From positions 5,449 through 69,448 of the forward strand of contig CAYSJM010000011.1 in assembly GCA_964431385.1 (NCBI GenBank): a DNA stretch of 64,000 bases, written 5' to 3'. Every line of letters begins with the position of its first letter. Within the stretch, counting starts at the first letter, position 1. Below the pieces are notes generated by a model. The model made no database searches. It saw only the letters and a program-made list of their open reading frames with translations, and had not been told where the DNA came from. Shown in pieces: positions 17,847-25,895 of the stretch. The DNA is from UTCHB3 sp964431385 (GTDB taxonomy: Bacteria; Bacteroidota; Ignavibacteria; Ignavibacteriales; Ignavibacteriaceae). The translations under genes and the position numbers were made by a program.

Positions 17847-18712
17847 TGAATAACTCTTCTTTCTCCGCTGATACAATACTAACGGGATTGCTTTCTCATC
17901 CCTCAAAGCATTCTTTCTCCCCTTCTATACACAACACGGCGGCAAATATATTAGGGCTCGACTTCCTGTATTTAGCGTTCGATGTGCTGCCGGAGAATCT
18001 TGAAAGTGCTTTATCAGGTATGCGGGCAATGAATATCAGAGGGTTTAACCTTTCTTTGCCGCACAAAAGAAGAGTGCTCCCCCTTTTAGATGAACTAAGT
18101 CTTGAGGTGCAATATACTTCTGCAGCCAATACTATTGTAAATAGGAAAGGTCGTTTAAAGGGTTTTAATACCGATATAACCGGCTTTTCCAAGTCACTTG
18201 AGCTATATAGCGAGATTTTTTGGGACAGACCTGCGTTGATTATCGGTGCCGGCGGTTCAGCCTCTGCGGCTATTTATTCTCTAATTGTTGACTTCAAAAT
18301 CAAAGAGATTAACATAACCAATCGTACTCTGCAAAATGCATCGATGTTGGTGCTAAATTTTATAAATCTATTCAAGGATGTGAAATTCAGGATTGTTCCA
18401 TTCGATGACAAAGAGATGAATGAAGTAATTAATAACTCAGGAATCATCGTTAATACCACCTCAATAGGAATGTATCCTGATGTGGAGTCTATAGTGGACC
18501 TCCCTTTTTCGGCACTTAACAGAGAGTCGATTGTATTTGATTTAATTTATAATCCCACTAAAACCAAATTGCTCGAAGTTGCTGAAAATGCGGGTTGCAT
18601 AACGCTAAACGGATTGTATATGCTAATGTTTCAGGCGGCGGAATCATTTAAGATATGGACAGGCAAAGATATGCCTGTGGAAGAAGTAAAAAAACTCCTT
18701 CCACAGTTTTAA
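17846..18712 (+). CDS. aroE: Shikimate dehydrogenase
   Basis: NADPH-dependent reduction of 3-dehydroshikimate in the chorismate pathway. The 288-residue protein has the shikimate-binding N-terminal domain with HPSKHSFSPSIHN (conserved SxS) and SLPHKRRVLP with the catalytic Lys, then TDITGF with the catalytic Asp region, and the dinucleotide fold GAGGSASAAIYSL. C-terminal GLYMLMFQAAESFKIWTG matches the family end. It begins at GTG 17846, which overlaps the TPR stop by one base. Chorismate made here would feed menF/menD at 45-48 kb as well as aromatic amino acids. It converges on the aminotransferase gene with a 5-bp gap and no clear terminator. Confidence 0.95.
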   Translation: MNNSSFSADTILTGLLSHPSKHSFSPSIHNTAANILGLDFLYLAFDVLPENLESALSGMRAMNIRGFNLSLPHKRRVLPLLDELSLEVQYTSAANTIVNRKGRLKGFNTDITGFSKSLELYSEIFWDRPALIIGAGGSASAAIYSLIVDFKIKEINITNRTLQNASMLVLNFINLFKDVKFRIVPFDDKEMNEVINNSGIIVNTTSIGMYPDVESIVDLPFSALNRESIVFDLIYNPTKTKLLEVAENAGCITLNGLYMLMFQAAESFKIWTGKDMPVEEVKKLLPQF

Positions 18713-18717
18713 TGGTT

Positions 18718-19911
18718 TTATTTTAGGTTCATAAGTCCGGTTTTTAGTCTTCTTACTCCCTCGAGTATATTTGCATCAGAGCAGGCAAACGACATTCTCA
18801 CACATGCATCATTTCCAAAAGCATCACCCGGCACCAAACCTATATTCACCTCTGCAAGAAGATAGGTACACATATCTGTTGAAGAATTAATTTTCGTTCC
18901 GTTGTAACTTTTGCCGTAATATTCAGAAACATCAAAAAACACATAAAATGCACCACCGGGTACAGGACATTTGATTCCCGGAATATTCACAATCTCACTC
19001 ATTATAAGATTTCGTCTCTCTTCAAACTTTCGCGCCATCATTTCAAGATCATCAGTAGGACCGTTTAGAGCGGCTGTAGCAGCCTTTTGTGAGATAGAGC
19101 AAGCATTGGATGTGCTATGACTCTGGATCTTCGCAGCCTCGTCAATAATATATTTTGGTCCGGCAGCATATCCAATTCTCCAACCTGTCATCGAGTATGC
19201 TTTTGATAATCCATTCACAACAACGGTTTTATCTTTTAGACCCGGATATTGTGCAATCGAATAGTGTTTAACACCATCAAAGATAATTTTCTCGTAAATC
19301 TCATCAGAGAGTACCAAAATATTCTTGTCTGCCAGCACTTCAGCTAATGCCATAACTTCTTCGGGGGTGTAAGTTGCTCCAGTTGGGTTGGAAGGGGTGT
19401 TGAAAATGAATACCTTCGATTTTGGAGTTATGGCGGCTCGCAACTGATCCGGAGTAATTTTATAACCACTCTCGGTACCGGCATGAATCACGACCGAAAC
19501 ACCCTGGACGAGTTTAACCATTTCCGGGTAACTCACCCAATAGGGCGACTGATAAATAATCTCATCTCCCGGATTGCAGACAGCCATCAAAACATTGTAA
19601 AGTGAATGTTTTGCACCATTTGATACCAGAATCTCCTGAGGTGTGTACGCCAGATCGTTGTCATTCTTAAATTTTGCAACTATTGCCGCAAGCAGATCAG
19701 GGTTTCCAACATTTGGTGTGTAATAGGTATAATTTTTATTTATTGCATCTATTGCTGCTTCTTTTATAAAAGATGGCGTTGGAAAATCGGGTTCTCCGGC
19801 ACTAAAACTGAGAACATCTTTCCCTTCCGCTTTTAATTTTTTAACAAGTGCTGTGATAGCCAAAGTAGCACTACCTTCAACAGTCGAAATCAATTTTGAC
19901 AATTCAAACAC
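18718..19911 (-). CDS. Pyridoxal-phosphate aspartate-type aminotransferase (class I)
   Basis: A 397-residue fold-type I aminotransferase of the Ib subgroup of aspartate aminotransferases. Landmarks: FSAGEPDFPTPSFI, TPNVGNPDL, SNGAKHSLYN, PYWVSYPEM, NTPSNPTGATY, SDEIYEKI, and the PLP-lysine motif VNGLSKAYSMTGWRIGYAAG; C-terminal VRMSFACSD supplies the carboxylate-binding Arg. I place the start at GTG 19911, preceded by GGGAG at 6 nt; a longer ORF to 19998 would overlap coaD by 71 bp and add residues absent from the family. With this start the gap to the coaD stop is 16 bp, so the two genes are probably co-transcribed. Substrate specificity (aspartate, possibly prephenate) cannot be settled by eye. 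Confidence 0.93.
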   Translation of the reverse strand: MFELSKLISTVEGSATLAITALVKKLKAEGKDVLSFSAGEPDFPTPSFIKEAAIDAINKNYTYYTPNVGNPDLLAAIVAKFKNDNDLAYTPQEILVSNGAKHSLYNVLMAVCNPGDEIIYQSPYWVSYPEMVKLVQGVSVVIHAGTESGYKITPDQLRAAITPKSKVFIFNTPSNPTGATYTPEEVMALAEVLADKNILVLSDEIYEKIIFDGVKHYSIAQYPGLKDKTVVVNGLSKAYSMTGWRIGYAAGPKYIIDEAAKIQSHSTSNACSISQKAATAALNGPTDDLEMMARKFEERRNLIMSEIVNIPGIKCPVPGGAFYVFFDVSEYYGKSYNGTKINSSTDMCTYLLAEVNIGLVPGDAFGNDACVRMSFACSDANILEGVRRLKTGLMNLK

Positions 19912-19927
19912 AATGGACTCCCGTGGT

Positions 19928-20422
19928 TTATTTGAAAAATTTCTGCCGAAGTGCGTCTTGCACCGGAGAAGGAACAAAATCAGAAACATCCTGTCCAAGC
20001 ATGGCGAGATTCCTGATTAAAGAAGAATTTACATAAGTATATTTTTCATGCGGCATTAAAAAAACAGTCGTTATAGAATCTGCAAGTTTTCTGTTCATCA
20101 ACGCCAATTGAAACTCGTATTCAAAATCTGAAAGAGCGCGTAATCCTCTGATTACAGCTACTGCCCCTTTATCCAATGCATGAGCAACCAATAGCCCGGA
20201 GTAAGTGCTGGTCTCAACCCCTTCCACTCCTTCAAGACTTTGATTCAGAAGCTGAAGCCTTTCATCCACAGTAAAAAGTGGTGTTTTTGCAGGATTAATT
20301 CCAATGCTTACGAACACTTTGTCAAAAATCTCTTTTGCACGAAGTACGATATCGAGATGACCATTTGTTACCGGATCAAATGTACCGGGATATATCGCTA
20401 TTTTGCTCTTTTTTGAAGACAT
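19928..20422 (-). CDS. coaD: Phosphopantetheine adenylyltransferase
   Basis: Fourth step of coenzyme A synthesis: ATP plus 4'-phosphopantetheine to dephospho-CoA. From the ATG at 20422 the protein is 164 residues, the usual size (about 160); an upstream start at 20458 would add 12 residues and lies on the promoter box. Motifs: YPGTFDPVTNGHLDIVLRA with the nucleotidyltransferase TxGH signature, RGLRALSDFEYEFQLALMN, and MPHEKYTYVNSSLIRNLA with the ISSS/T-like ATP-binding segment. It is divergent from the DUF4286 gene over a 98-bp region that holds a possible promoter for each. Confidence 0.96.
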   Translation of the reverse strand: MSSKKSKIAIYPGTFDPVTNGHLDIVLRAKEIFDKVFVSIGINPAKTPLFTVDERLQLLNQSLEGVEGVETSTYSGLLVAHALDKGAVAVIRGLRALSDFEYEFQLALMNRKLADSITTVFLMPHEKYTYVNSSLIRNLAMLGQDVSDFVPSPVQDALRQKFFK

Positions 20423-20455
20423 TATGATCTTTTTTTCTAAACTTTTTGTTGATCT

Positions 20456-20463
20456 CAAATATA
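20456..20463 (-). promoter_or_regulatory. Possible coaD promoter box (TAnnTTTG type)
   Basis: Minus-strand TATATTTG, identical to the boxes before uvrC and the SRP RNA, 33 bp before the chosen coaD start. Confidence 0.3.
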
Positions 20464-20491
20464 ATAAATATTTATGTAATACACTTTCTTT

Positions 20492-20499
20492 TAATTTTG
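20492..20499 (+). promoter_or_regulatory. Possible promoter box for the DUF4286 gene (TAnnTTTG type)
   Basis: TAATTTTG fits TAnnTTTG and is 21 bp before the start codon at 20521. The divergent coaD box lies 28 bp away. Confidence 0.3.
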
Positions 20500-20520
20500 T
20501 AACAACACGAGAGACATCAA

Positions 20521-20853
20521 ATGATTTACTATTATGTGCAGATTTCTGTTAATACTTCCGTTCAGACTGACTGGATTCAGTGGATGATGGAAACCCATAT
20601 CCCTGAAGTAGTTGCAACAGGGCATTTCAAAAATTGTTACTTCCAACAGGTCATCGATCCTGTGCCAACCACTGAAAAAGTTGACTTCCTCGTGGTTTAC
20701 GAATGTGAATCTGTTGAAACTCTTAGAAAATATCGTGAAAATGACGCCCCCGGCTTAATGGCTGAGCACGAAAAGAAATTTGGCGGCTCATTTGAAGCAA
20801 AAAGATTTGTCGGGGCTCCCCTTAGAATCCCAGAAGGAAAAGTTAAATTTTAA
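20521..20853 (+). CDS. DUF4286 family protein
   Basis: A 110-residue cytosolic protein of the DUF4286 family, a small ferredoxin-like (dimeric alpha/beta barrel) domain common in Bacteroidetes and relatives. Typical features are the opening MIYYYVQISVNTSVQ, WIQWMMETHIPEVV and a middle strand FLVVYECESVETLRKY followed by FGGSFEAKRFVGAP. No catalytic residues can be assigned and the role is unknown. It stands alone between divergent coaD and a strong terminator at 20860. Confidence 0.85.
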   Translation: MIYYYVQISVNTSVQTDWIQWMMETHIPEVVATGHFKNCYFQQVIDPVPTTEKVDFLVVYECESVETLRKYRENDAPGLMAEHEKKFGGSFEAKRFVGAPLRIPEGKVKF

Positions 20854-20859
20854 TTTTTT

Positions 20860-20892
20860 GGGGAGTGATGAAAAACACCACTCCCCTTTTTT
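20860..20892 (+). terminator. Rho-independent terminator after DUF4286 gene
   Basis: GGGGAGTG (20860-20867) pairs with CACTCCCC (20879-20886) over an 11-nt loop and is followed by six T. It is 6 bp past the stop codon. Confidence 0.9.
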
Positions 20893-20974
20893 ATTCAATT
20901 TTATTCGAGTTATTCATTATTTTGGACATCAATAGTTTATATCTTTTTTGATGTTCATTCAAATTTGGGCTACC

Positions 20975-22063
20975 ATGCGATACTTTAAATTTTTATTGTT
21001 TTTAATTCTTCCATTCTTTACTCTGGCACAACAGGCTACAGACTACTTCCCTGCCACGAATGGATTCAAGTGGTACACAAAAACCGCGATTCTGGATTCT
21101 CTGAACAGAGAAATCGATTCTCTTACCACATTTTCGATCGATTCTTTAGCAGGTGAAACAACCTACAAAGGTTATCAAGCAAAATATATTCTCGGTAAAA
21201 CGGGAATCTATTTGAGCGTACCGTTTCAACCGTATATAGATACTTCCTATGTCTCTCTTCAGAATACTGAAGGGCGAACATACTTTGGACTCGGAAATCT
21301 TAGCAGTTTGCTCGGTTTGGCTGATACTACACTTCTCGATAGCAATCTTGCCGGATTCCTTGGATTGCTTTCTTCGCTCGAAGGTTGGTATTCGACTTAC
21401 AAGTTTGCAAATTCTCTCAACAGCAACTATACGCTTTTTCAAAAAGATACCAATGTTACTATCGATTCCACTTCAATCCCTCTCAGATTCCAGGTAAGAG
21501 CAAAAAGGGTGGCTGATGGGCCGGTTACAACAGATATCGGAGTCTATAACTGTAAAAAGTTTGTACTTTCCTACTCGGTAAGTTATATCCTGATTCCAAT
21601 TTTACCGATAACTCTAATTTCAATTCCTGATACACATTATGTTGCACCCGGGAACTGGATTGTTAAAACCTTTGCCCCCTCTTCGCGACTCGATCTGTCA
21701 GTAATTGGGCAAGGGGTGTTCACTTTTCCGGGGAGGTCTGAAGTGGTGATTCCTCCAATTGTTCCCAGTTCCGTTGAGGAAGAAACCGTTGGAAATGTCG
21801 CGGGTTTTGATTTGCAGCAGAATTATCCTAATCCTTTTAATCCATCAACAACCATCAGATTTAGAATTCCAACTGATGGAATGGTTACTCTAAAAGTTTA
21901 TGACAACACAGGTAACCAAATTTCAGTTCTGTTAAACGAATTTAGAAGTGCAGGTAACCACAAGATTAATTTTGATGGAAGAAATCTCTCGAGTGGAGTT
22001 TATTTTTACAGATTGGAATCTTCGGGCTACTCAAAAACAGGACGGATGATTTTACTGAAATAA
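20975..22063 (+). CDS. T9SS type A sorting domain-containing secreted protein
   Basis: A 362-residue secreted protein. The ATG at 20975 gives a clean signal peptide (MRYFKFLLFLILPFFTLAQ); a start at 20948 would add nine residues. The body (about residues 25-260) is a beta-rich domain I do not recognise, with frequent Asp/Thr/Tyr. The last ~85 residues are a T9SS type A sorting domain: FDLQQNYPNPFNPSTTIRF, then a conserved VTLKVYDNTGNQI strand, and the terminal GVYFYRLESSGYSKTGRMIL. In T9SS organisms this domain sends cargo through the outer membrane for release or surface attachment. It is monocistronic. Confidence 0.9.
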   Translation: MRYFKFLLFLILPFFTLAQQATDYFPATNGFKWYTKTAILDSLNREIDSLTTFSIDSLAGETTYKGYQAKYILGKTGIYLSVPFQPYIDTSYVSLQNTEGRTYFGLGNLSSLLGLADTTLLDSNLAGFLGLLSSLEGWYSTYKFANSLNSNYTLFQKDTNVTIDSTSIPLRFQVRAKRVADGPVTTDIGVYNCKKFVLSYSVSYILIPILPITLISIPDTHYVAPGNWIVKTFAPSSRLDLSVIGQGVFTFPGRSEVVIPPIVPSSVEEETVGNVAGFDLQQNYPNPFNPSTTIRFRIPTDGMVTLKVYDNTGNQISVLLNEFRSAGNHKINFDGRNLSSGVYFYRLESSGYSKTGRMILLK

Positions 22064-22084
22064 CATCTATTTCATATCCAGATT

Positions 22085-22138
22085 GGGAAGAGAAAAGGTT
22101 GATCAGGTTTATTTTTACTGTCGTCTTTTTCTCTTCCC
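22085..22138. terminator. Long inverted repeat between convergent genes, probable terminator
   Basis: GGGAAGAGAAAAG (22085-22097) matches CTTTTTCTCTTCCC (22125-22138) with one extra T, giving a 13-bp imperfect stem with a ~27-nt loop. It sits in the 95 bp between the T9SS cargo gene and the convergent HIT gene. It lacks a flanking T-run on the plus side, so its strength is uncertain. Confidence 0.5.
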
Positions 22139-22158
22139 TGCCCATTAGACTTTTCTCC

Positions 22159-22659
22159 TTAGATTACTCCTAAAGCTTTTTGAAGTTGAATTTTGGTTTT
22201 TAGCAGATCCTGTGACAACACTTTTACGCTCCCGATAACCGGCATAAAATTTGTATCACCATTCCATCTTGGGACGATATGGAAATGGATATGATCTGCA
22301 ATTCCTGCACCTGCTACCTTACCCAAATTAGCCCCAATATTAAAACCTTCCGGATTGCTCGTCGATCTTAGCACCTGTACCAATTTTTGGATTGTCGATA
22401 ATACTTCAGTCAGTTCATCCATCGTCAATTCAGCAATATCAGAAAGATGTCTGTAAGGAACCACCATCAAGTGCCCGTTATTATACGGGTAAAGATTTAG
22501 AACGGTGAATGTCTTTTCTCCTCGAAAAACGAGCAGTGACTGGTCATCCGTCAAACTGTCGTTTTGACAACCGCAAAAAATGCACCCTTTTTCATCACTC
22601 TTTTTTTCCTTGAACGATTCGATATATTGTGAACGCCATGGTGACCACATCTTATCCAT
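22159..22659 (-). CDS. HIT family hydrolase
   Basis: A 166-residue histidine-triad nucleotide-binding protein. It begins MDKMWSPWRSQYI, has a zinc-type pair in CIFCGCQN, NLYPYNNGHLMVVPYRH as the substrate loop and the triad DHIHFHIVPRW (H-x-H-x-H) near residue 115. This arrangement is closest to the Ap4A hydrolase/phosphorylase-like HIT branch found in many bacteria, so dinucleoside polyphosphate or nucleotidyl-conjugate hydrolysis is likely. Start ATG 22659 follows GAGGAAG at 3 nt. It lies downstream of the EF-G-like gene but a strong terminator at 22736 separates them. Confidence 0.93.
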   Translation of the reverse strand: MDKMWSPWRSQYIESFKEKKSDEKGCIFCGCQNDSLTDDQSLLVFRGEKTFTVLNLYPYNNGHLMVVPYRHLSDIAELTMDELTEVLSTIQKLVQVLRSTSNPEGFNIGANLGKVAGAGIADHIHFHIVPRWNGDTNFMPVIGSVKVLSQDLLKTKIQLQKALGVI

Positions 22660-22735
22660 TTACTTCCTCATTTGATTTTTTTTTTGAGCACAAAAATAGC
22701 CATTTACTACCAATTCCGGGACATAACAAATGGGC

Positions 22736-22772
22736 ATAAAAAAAGGCTGCCCATTAAAGAACAGCCTTTTTG
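22736..22772 (-). terminator. Rho-independent terminator after EF-G-like gene
   Basis: Minus-strand AAAAAGGCTG (22771-22762) pairs with CAGCCTTTTT (22749-22740) over a 12-nt loop and is followed by more T. It is 21 bp past the stop of the gene at 22793. Confidence 0.88.
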
Positions 22773-22792
22773 AATAATCGTCAGGTTGAAGG

Positions 22793-24883
22793 CTAATCTT
22801 CTTCCTGTCTTGATTTGTTATATTCTTCGATGATCTTAACTTCCTGTTCTTTAGGAACTTCTTCATAAAAAGAGAATTTCTCTTTATGAGTTCCTCTTCC
22901 GGCAGTAATACCACGAAGATCAACAGAATATTTGTAAAGGGATGAAAGTGGAACATTTGCCTTGAGTATCTGGAAATGTCCATCTGATTCCATACCAAGA
23001 ATTCTTCCGCGTCTTGAGGTGAAATCGCTCATTACATCACCCATGAATTCTTCAGGGACCTTAACAGTAACTTCGTAAATAGGTTCGAGAAGTACAGGTT
23101 TTGCTGCGGCAAATGCTTTTTTGAAGCATTGTGAAGAAGCAAGTTTGAACGACATTTCATCTGAATCCACATCGTGGAATTTACCGTCAAAAAGTGTCAC
23201 TTTAACATCGACAACATTGTATCCGGCAATTACACCTTTTTCCATCTGCTCGATTATACCTTTTTCGACAGCAGGTATGAATCTGCCGGGGACAACTCCA
23301 CCGACGATGGCATTTACGAATTCAAACCCTTTACCTCTTTCAACAGGTTCCATCTTAAAGAACACATGAGCGAACTGACCACGACCGCCTGATTGTTTTT
23401 TATGGCGATAATCGATACTGTCAACTCTTCCTTTAATGGTTTCTCTGTAAGGTATTCTCGGTTGAACGAGATCAACTTCTACATTGTATCTCTCTTTAAG
23501 TCTTTTCACAGCGAGGGTAAGTTGTGTCTGACCTTGTCCTGTGATGATAGTCTGACCAATTTCGGGGTCAAATCTTACATTAAATGAAGGGTCTTCTTCG
23601 TGGAGAGCATGGAGACAAGCCGCAATTTTATCTTCGTCGCCTTTTGCTTTAGGAATAATTGCTCCGCGAATTGAAGGCTCTTGAAATTCGATCGGCTTAA
23701 CTTTAACGGAATAATTCTTTGAACTGAGTGTGTTATTTGTGTGCGAGTCTTTTAATTTTACGACTGCACCAATATCGCCACATACCAGATTTGGAATTTC
23801 TTTTCTGTTATGACCATTAAGCATGAAGAACTGGTTTAATCTTTCAGGCTTACCACTATTCTGATTTATTAAGTCCATTCCCGGTTTTAGTGTTCCTGAA
23901 TAAACTCTGAAAAGAGAAAGTTCGCCAACATGTTGTTCAGCGATAATTTTAAATATGAACAAGACAGCTTCGCCATCTTTATTCGCAACAATTTCAACTT
24001 CTTTGCCATCACCGAGTAAGCCTTTGGCAGGGGGCATATCTGCAGGTGACGGGAAATAATCGACAGCAAAATCGAGAAAATTGTTTAATCCGATTCCTTT
24101 TGTTGCAGCGGATGCAAACACGGGAACAAGATCGCCATTTCTGATTGCAATTTTAAGTCCTTTAGTTGCTTCTTCAGGGGTGAGATCACCATTTTCGAAA
24201 TAACTGTTCATTAAATCTTCATCAGCTTCAGCAACTTTTTCAATTAACACGGTTCTGTACTCTTCTGCTTGAGCTTTAACATCAGCAGGAACATCAATTT
24301 CTGTTACTGATTTAGAACCGGGCGCACCATATTTGTACGCTTTCATTTTAAGAACATCAACTACAGTATCAAATTGTAAACCTTCTTTTGCGGGGAAAGT
24401 AACAACCACCACTCCATGGGAGAGTCTGTCTGTTGCCTGTTCAACAATTCTTTTAAAATCCGATCTTTCATGATCAATTTTATTTATTACTATAGCAGCC
24501 GGTTTATTATCTGCTTTCAGATATTCCCAGGCATGCTCTGTTCCAACTTCAACACCTTCCACTGCTTTTACAAAAATAACACCCGTATCGACAACTTTTG
24601 CACCTGCAAGAACTTCACCTTCAAAATCGGATGTGCCGGGCACATCAATCAAGTTCAATTTAACATTCTTCCATTCAAGGTGGCAGGCGGAGAGGGAAAT
24701 GGATATTTTTCTTTCAACTTCATTAGCTGTATAGTCTGAAATTGTATTTCCTTCTTCAATTTTGCCGATACGGGTGGTTTCACCGCCGGCGAACAATGCC
24801 AGTTCAGTAAATGATGTCTTTCCGGCACTGGCATGACCAAAAAGACCGATGTTCCGGAGGACTTCCGGAGTATAATCTTTCAC
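22793..24883 (-). CDS. Elongation factor G-like GTPase (EF-G paralog)
   Basis: A 696-residue protein with the full EF-G domain order (G, II, III, IV, V), but of the divergent EF-G-like class. G1 is GHASAGKT (residues 16-23) instead of AHIDAGKTT, switch I reads VERKISIS (residues 57-64), where canonical EF-G has ERGITI, and G3 is DVPGTSDF (residues 80-87), so the catalytic His of DTPGH is replaced by Thr84. G4 NKID (134-137) is intact. Domain IV/V are well conserved (KQSGGRGQFAHV, AGYNVVDVKVTLFDGKFHDVDSDE, RGRILGMESDG). Canonical fusA must be elsewhere. It lies downstream of YtxH and DUF948 genes (12-bp gap to the latter). The role in translation or ribosome recycling is not clear. Confidence 0.92.
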   Translation of the reverse strand: MKDYTPEVLRNIGLFGHASAGKTSFTELALFAGGETTRIGKIEEGNTISDYTANEVERKISISLSACHLEWKNVKLNLIDVPGTSDFEGEVLAGAKVVDTGVIFVKAVEGVEVGTEHAWEYLKADNKPAAIVINKIDHERSDFKRIVEQATDRLSHGVVVVTFPAKEGLQFDTVVDVLKMKAYKYGAPGSKSVTEIDVPADVKAQAEEYRTVLIEKVAEADEDLMNSYFENGDLTPEEATKGLKIAIRNGDLVPVFASAATKGIGLNNFLDFAVDYFPSPADMPPAKGLLGDGKEVEIVANKDGEAVLFIFKIIAEQHVGELSLFRVYSGTLKPGMDLINQNSGKPERLNQFFMLNGHNRKEIPNLVCGDIGAVVKLKDSHTNNTLSSKNYSVKVKPIEFQEPSIRGAIIPKAKGDEDKIAACLHALHEEDPSFNVRFDPEIGQTIITGQGQTQLTLAVKRLKERYNVEVDLVQPRIPYRETIKGRVDSIDYRHKKQSGGRGQFAHVFFKMEPVERGKGFEFVNAIVGGVVPGRFIPAVEKGIIEQMEKGVIAGYNVVDVKVTLFDGKFHDVDSDEMSFKLASSQCFKKAFAAAKPVLLEPIYEVTVKVPEEFMGDVMSDFTSRRGRILGMESDGHFQILKANVPLSSLYKYSVDLRGITAGRGTHKEKFSFYEEVPKEQEVKIIEEYNKSRQEED

Positions 24884-24895
24884 AGATGATCTCCT

Positions 24896-25282
24896 TTATT
24901 TCTTTACAAAAAAGGCCCTGAAGATGGCAGATAAGCCACCTTTCAGAGCCGTCAAATTAGATACAAGCTTTTCAACGGGAGATTCGAGGCTCTCCTTTAC
25001 CTTTTCTTCGAATCCAAATAAACTCTCCAACCTCATTTTAACCTGGTCAACCACCCAACCCGTTTTATCGAGTTGTTGTTGAACTTCGGCTGAGGTCTCA
25101 CTCAGTGAAGTGGAGAGAGTTTTCAAAGAGTCGATAAGTGGCTCAAATTTATCTGTTAATTCTCCCACATCTTTTTGCATCTGTTGAACGCTTTCGGTCA
25201 ACTTCTTCAAATAGAAAATGAGAGCAACACATAATGCTGAGGCACTTATATAGAGGATGACCTGAAAAATCTCCGTTACCAT
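24896..25282 (-). CDS. DUF948-like membrane-anchored coiled-coil protein
   Basis: A 128-residue protein with one N-terminal transmembrane helix (about residues 5-25, FQVILYISASALCVALIFYL) followed by a long helical region with heptad-like spacing (LTESVQQMQKDVGELTDKFE) and a short hydrophobic/basic end (FRAFFVKK). This is the layout of DUF948 proteins, which often pair with YtxH-domain proteins, as here. The function is unknown; a general-stress envelope role is often assumed for the pair. It sits between the YtxH gene (23-bp gap) and the EF-G-like gene. Confidence 0.8.
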   Translation of the reverse strand: MVTEIFQVILYISASALCVALIFYLKKLTESVQQMQKDVGELTDKFEPLIDSLKTLSTSLSETSAEVQQQLDKTGWVVDQVKMRLESLFGFEEKVKESLESPVEKLVSNLTALKGGLSAIFRAFFVKK

Positions 25283-25305
25283 AAGCTAATCTTTCAATTT
25301 AATTG

Positions 25306-25644
25306 TTATGCGTGTTCAGTTTCCTGTTCGGCTGCCGGTTTTTCTTTGGCACCTTTGATCAGTTTTTCAGCATCAGTTTTTATTTCCTCTGCCTTCTTCT
25401 TTGCATCTTCAATTATTTGTTGACCTTTTCTTTTTCCCTCATTAAGCACTTCCTGTGCTTTTTCTTTGGCTTTCACCAACTGAGTTTCGGCCTCTTTTTT
25501 GAAATCATCCGCCTTGTCCTGTATATCCCTGCGGAGTTCTTTTCCACTCTTAGGTGCAAAAAGGAGAGCCAAAGAGGCACCCACTAATCCACCGGCCAAC
25601 AAGCCTAAAAGTAATCCTTTGCTCAGATCTTTGTCACTTGACAT
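25306..25644 (-). CDS. YtxH domain-containing protein
   Basis: A 112-residue protein starting at ATG 25644, which follows a strong GGAGG at 5 nt; an in-frame TTG 12 bp upstream overlaps that site and is rejected. The N-terminus has the YtxH signature: a glycine-rich membrane segment GLLLGLLAGGLVGASLALLF followed at once by APKSGKELR. The rest is a highly charged Lys/Glu/Ala helix (about residues 36-105), like LEA or apolipoprotein-type amphipathic helices. It is the first gene of the YtxH-DUF948-EF-G-like cluster. YtxH proteins are linked to stress responses in several phyla; the mechanism is unknown. Confidence 0.88.
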   Translation of the reverse strand: MSSDKDLSKGLLLGLLAGGLVGASLALLFAPKSGKELRRDIQDKADDFKKEAETQLVKAKEKAQEVLNEGKRKGQQIIEDAKKKAEEIKTDAEKLIKGAKEKPAAEQETEHA

Positions 25645-25799
25645 AGCTACCTCCAATTTGTTTATGGGTTTACAACAATTTTTTAATTGTACCTTAATAT
25701 ACTTCCATTTTGAAATAAAATCAAAGCCAATCTTTGATCTTTCTTAAAAATAAAAATATATAATACTGACAAAAATAATAGTAAATTAGATTCCACCCA

Positions 25800-25826
25800 A
25801 AAAAAAAGGAGGGTAACCCCTCCTTT
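25800..25826 (-). terminator. Rho-independent terminator downstream of icd
   Basis: On the minus strand AAAAGGAGGGG, loop TTA, CCCTCCTTTTTTTTT form a hairpin with a T-run, about 70 bp after the icd stop. The rest of 25657-25895 is AT-rich and must hold the promoter of the YtxH cluster, which I cannot pinpoint. Confidence 0.8.
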
Positions 25827-25895
25827 TCGAAAAAATTATGATAATTGGAAATATTTAGGCTTAATTGGAACCAATTTTAACCCTGGGATTCCAAA

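Noticed and set aside
19912..19998. Longer N-terminus of the aminotransferase ORF
   Set aside because: It would overlap coaD by 71 bp and adds sequence atypical for the family; the GTG at 19911 has a good ribosome-binding site.
22688..22703. Sigma-54-like ATGGCTATTTTTGTGC before the HIT gene
   Set aside because: Correct GG-GC spacing but weak agreement in both elements, and no upstream dyad.
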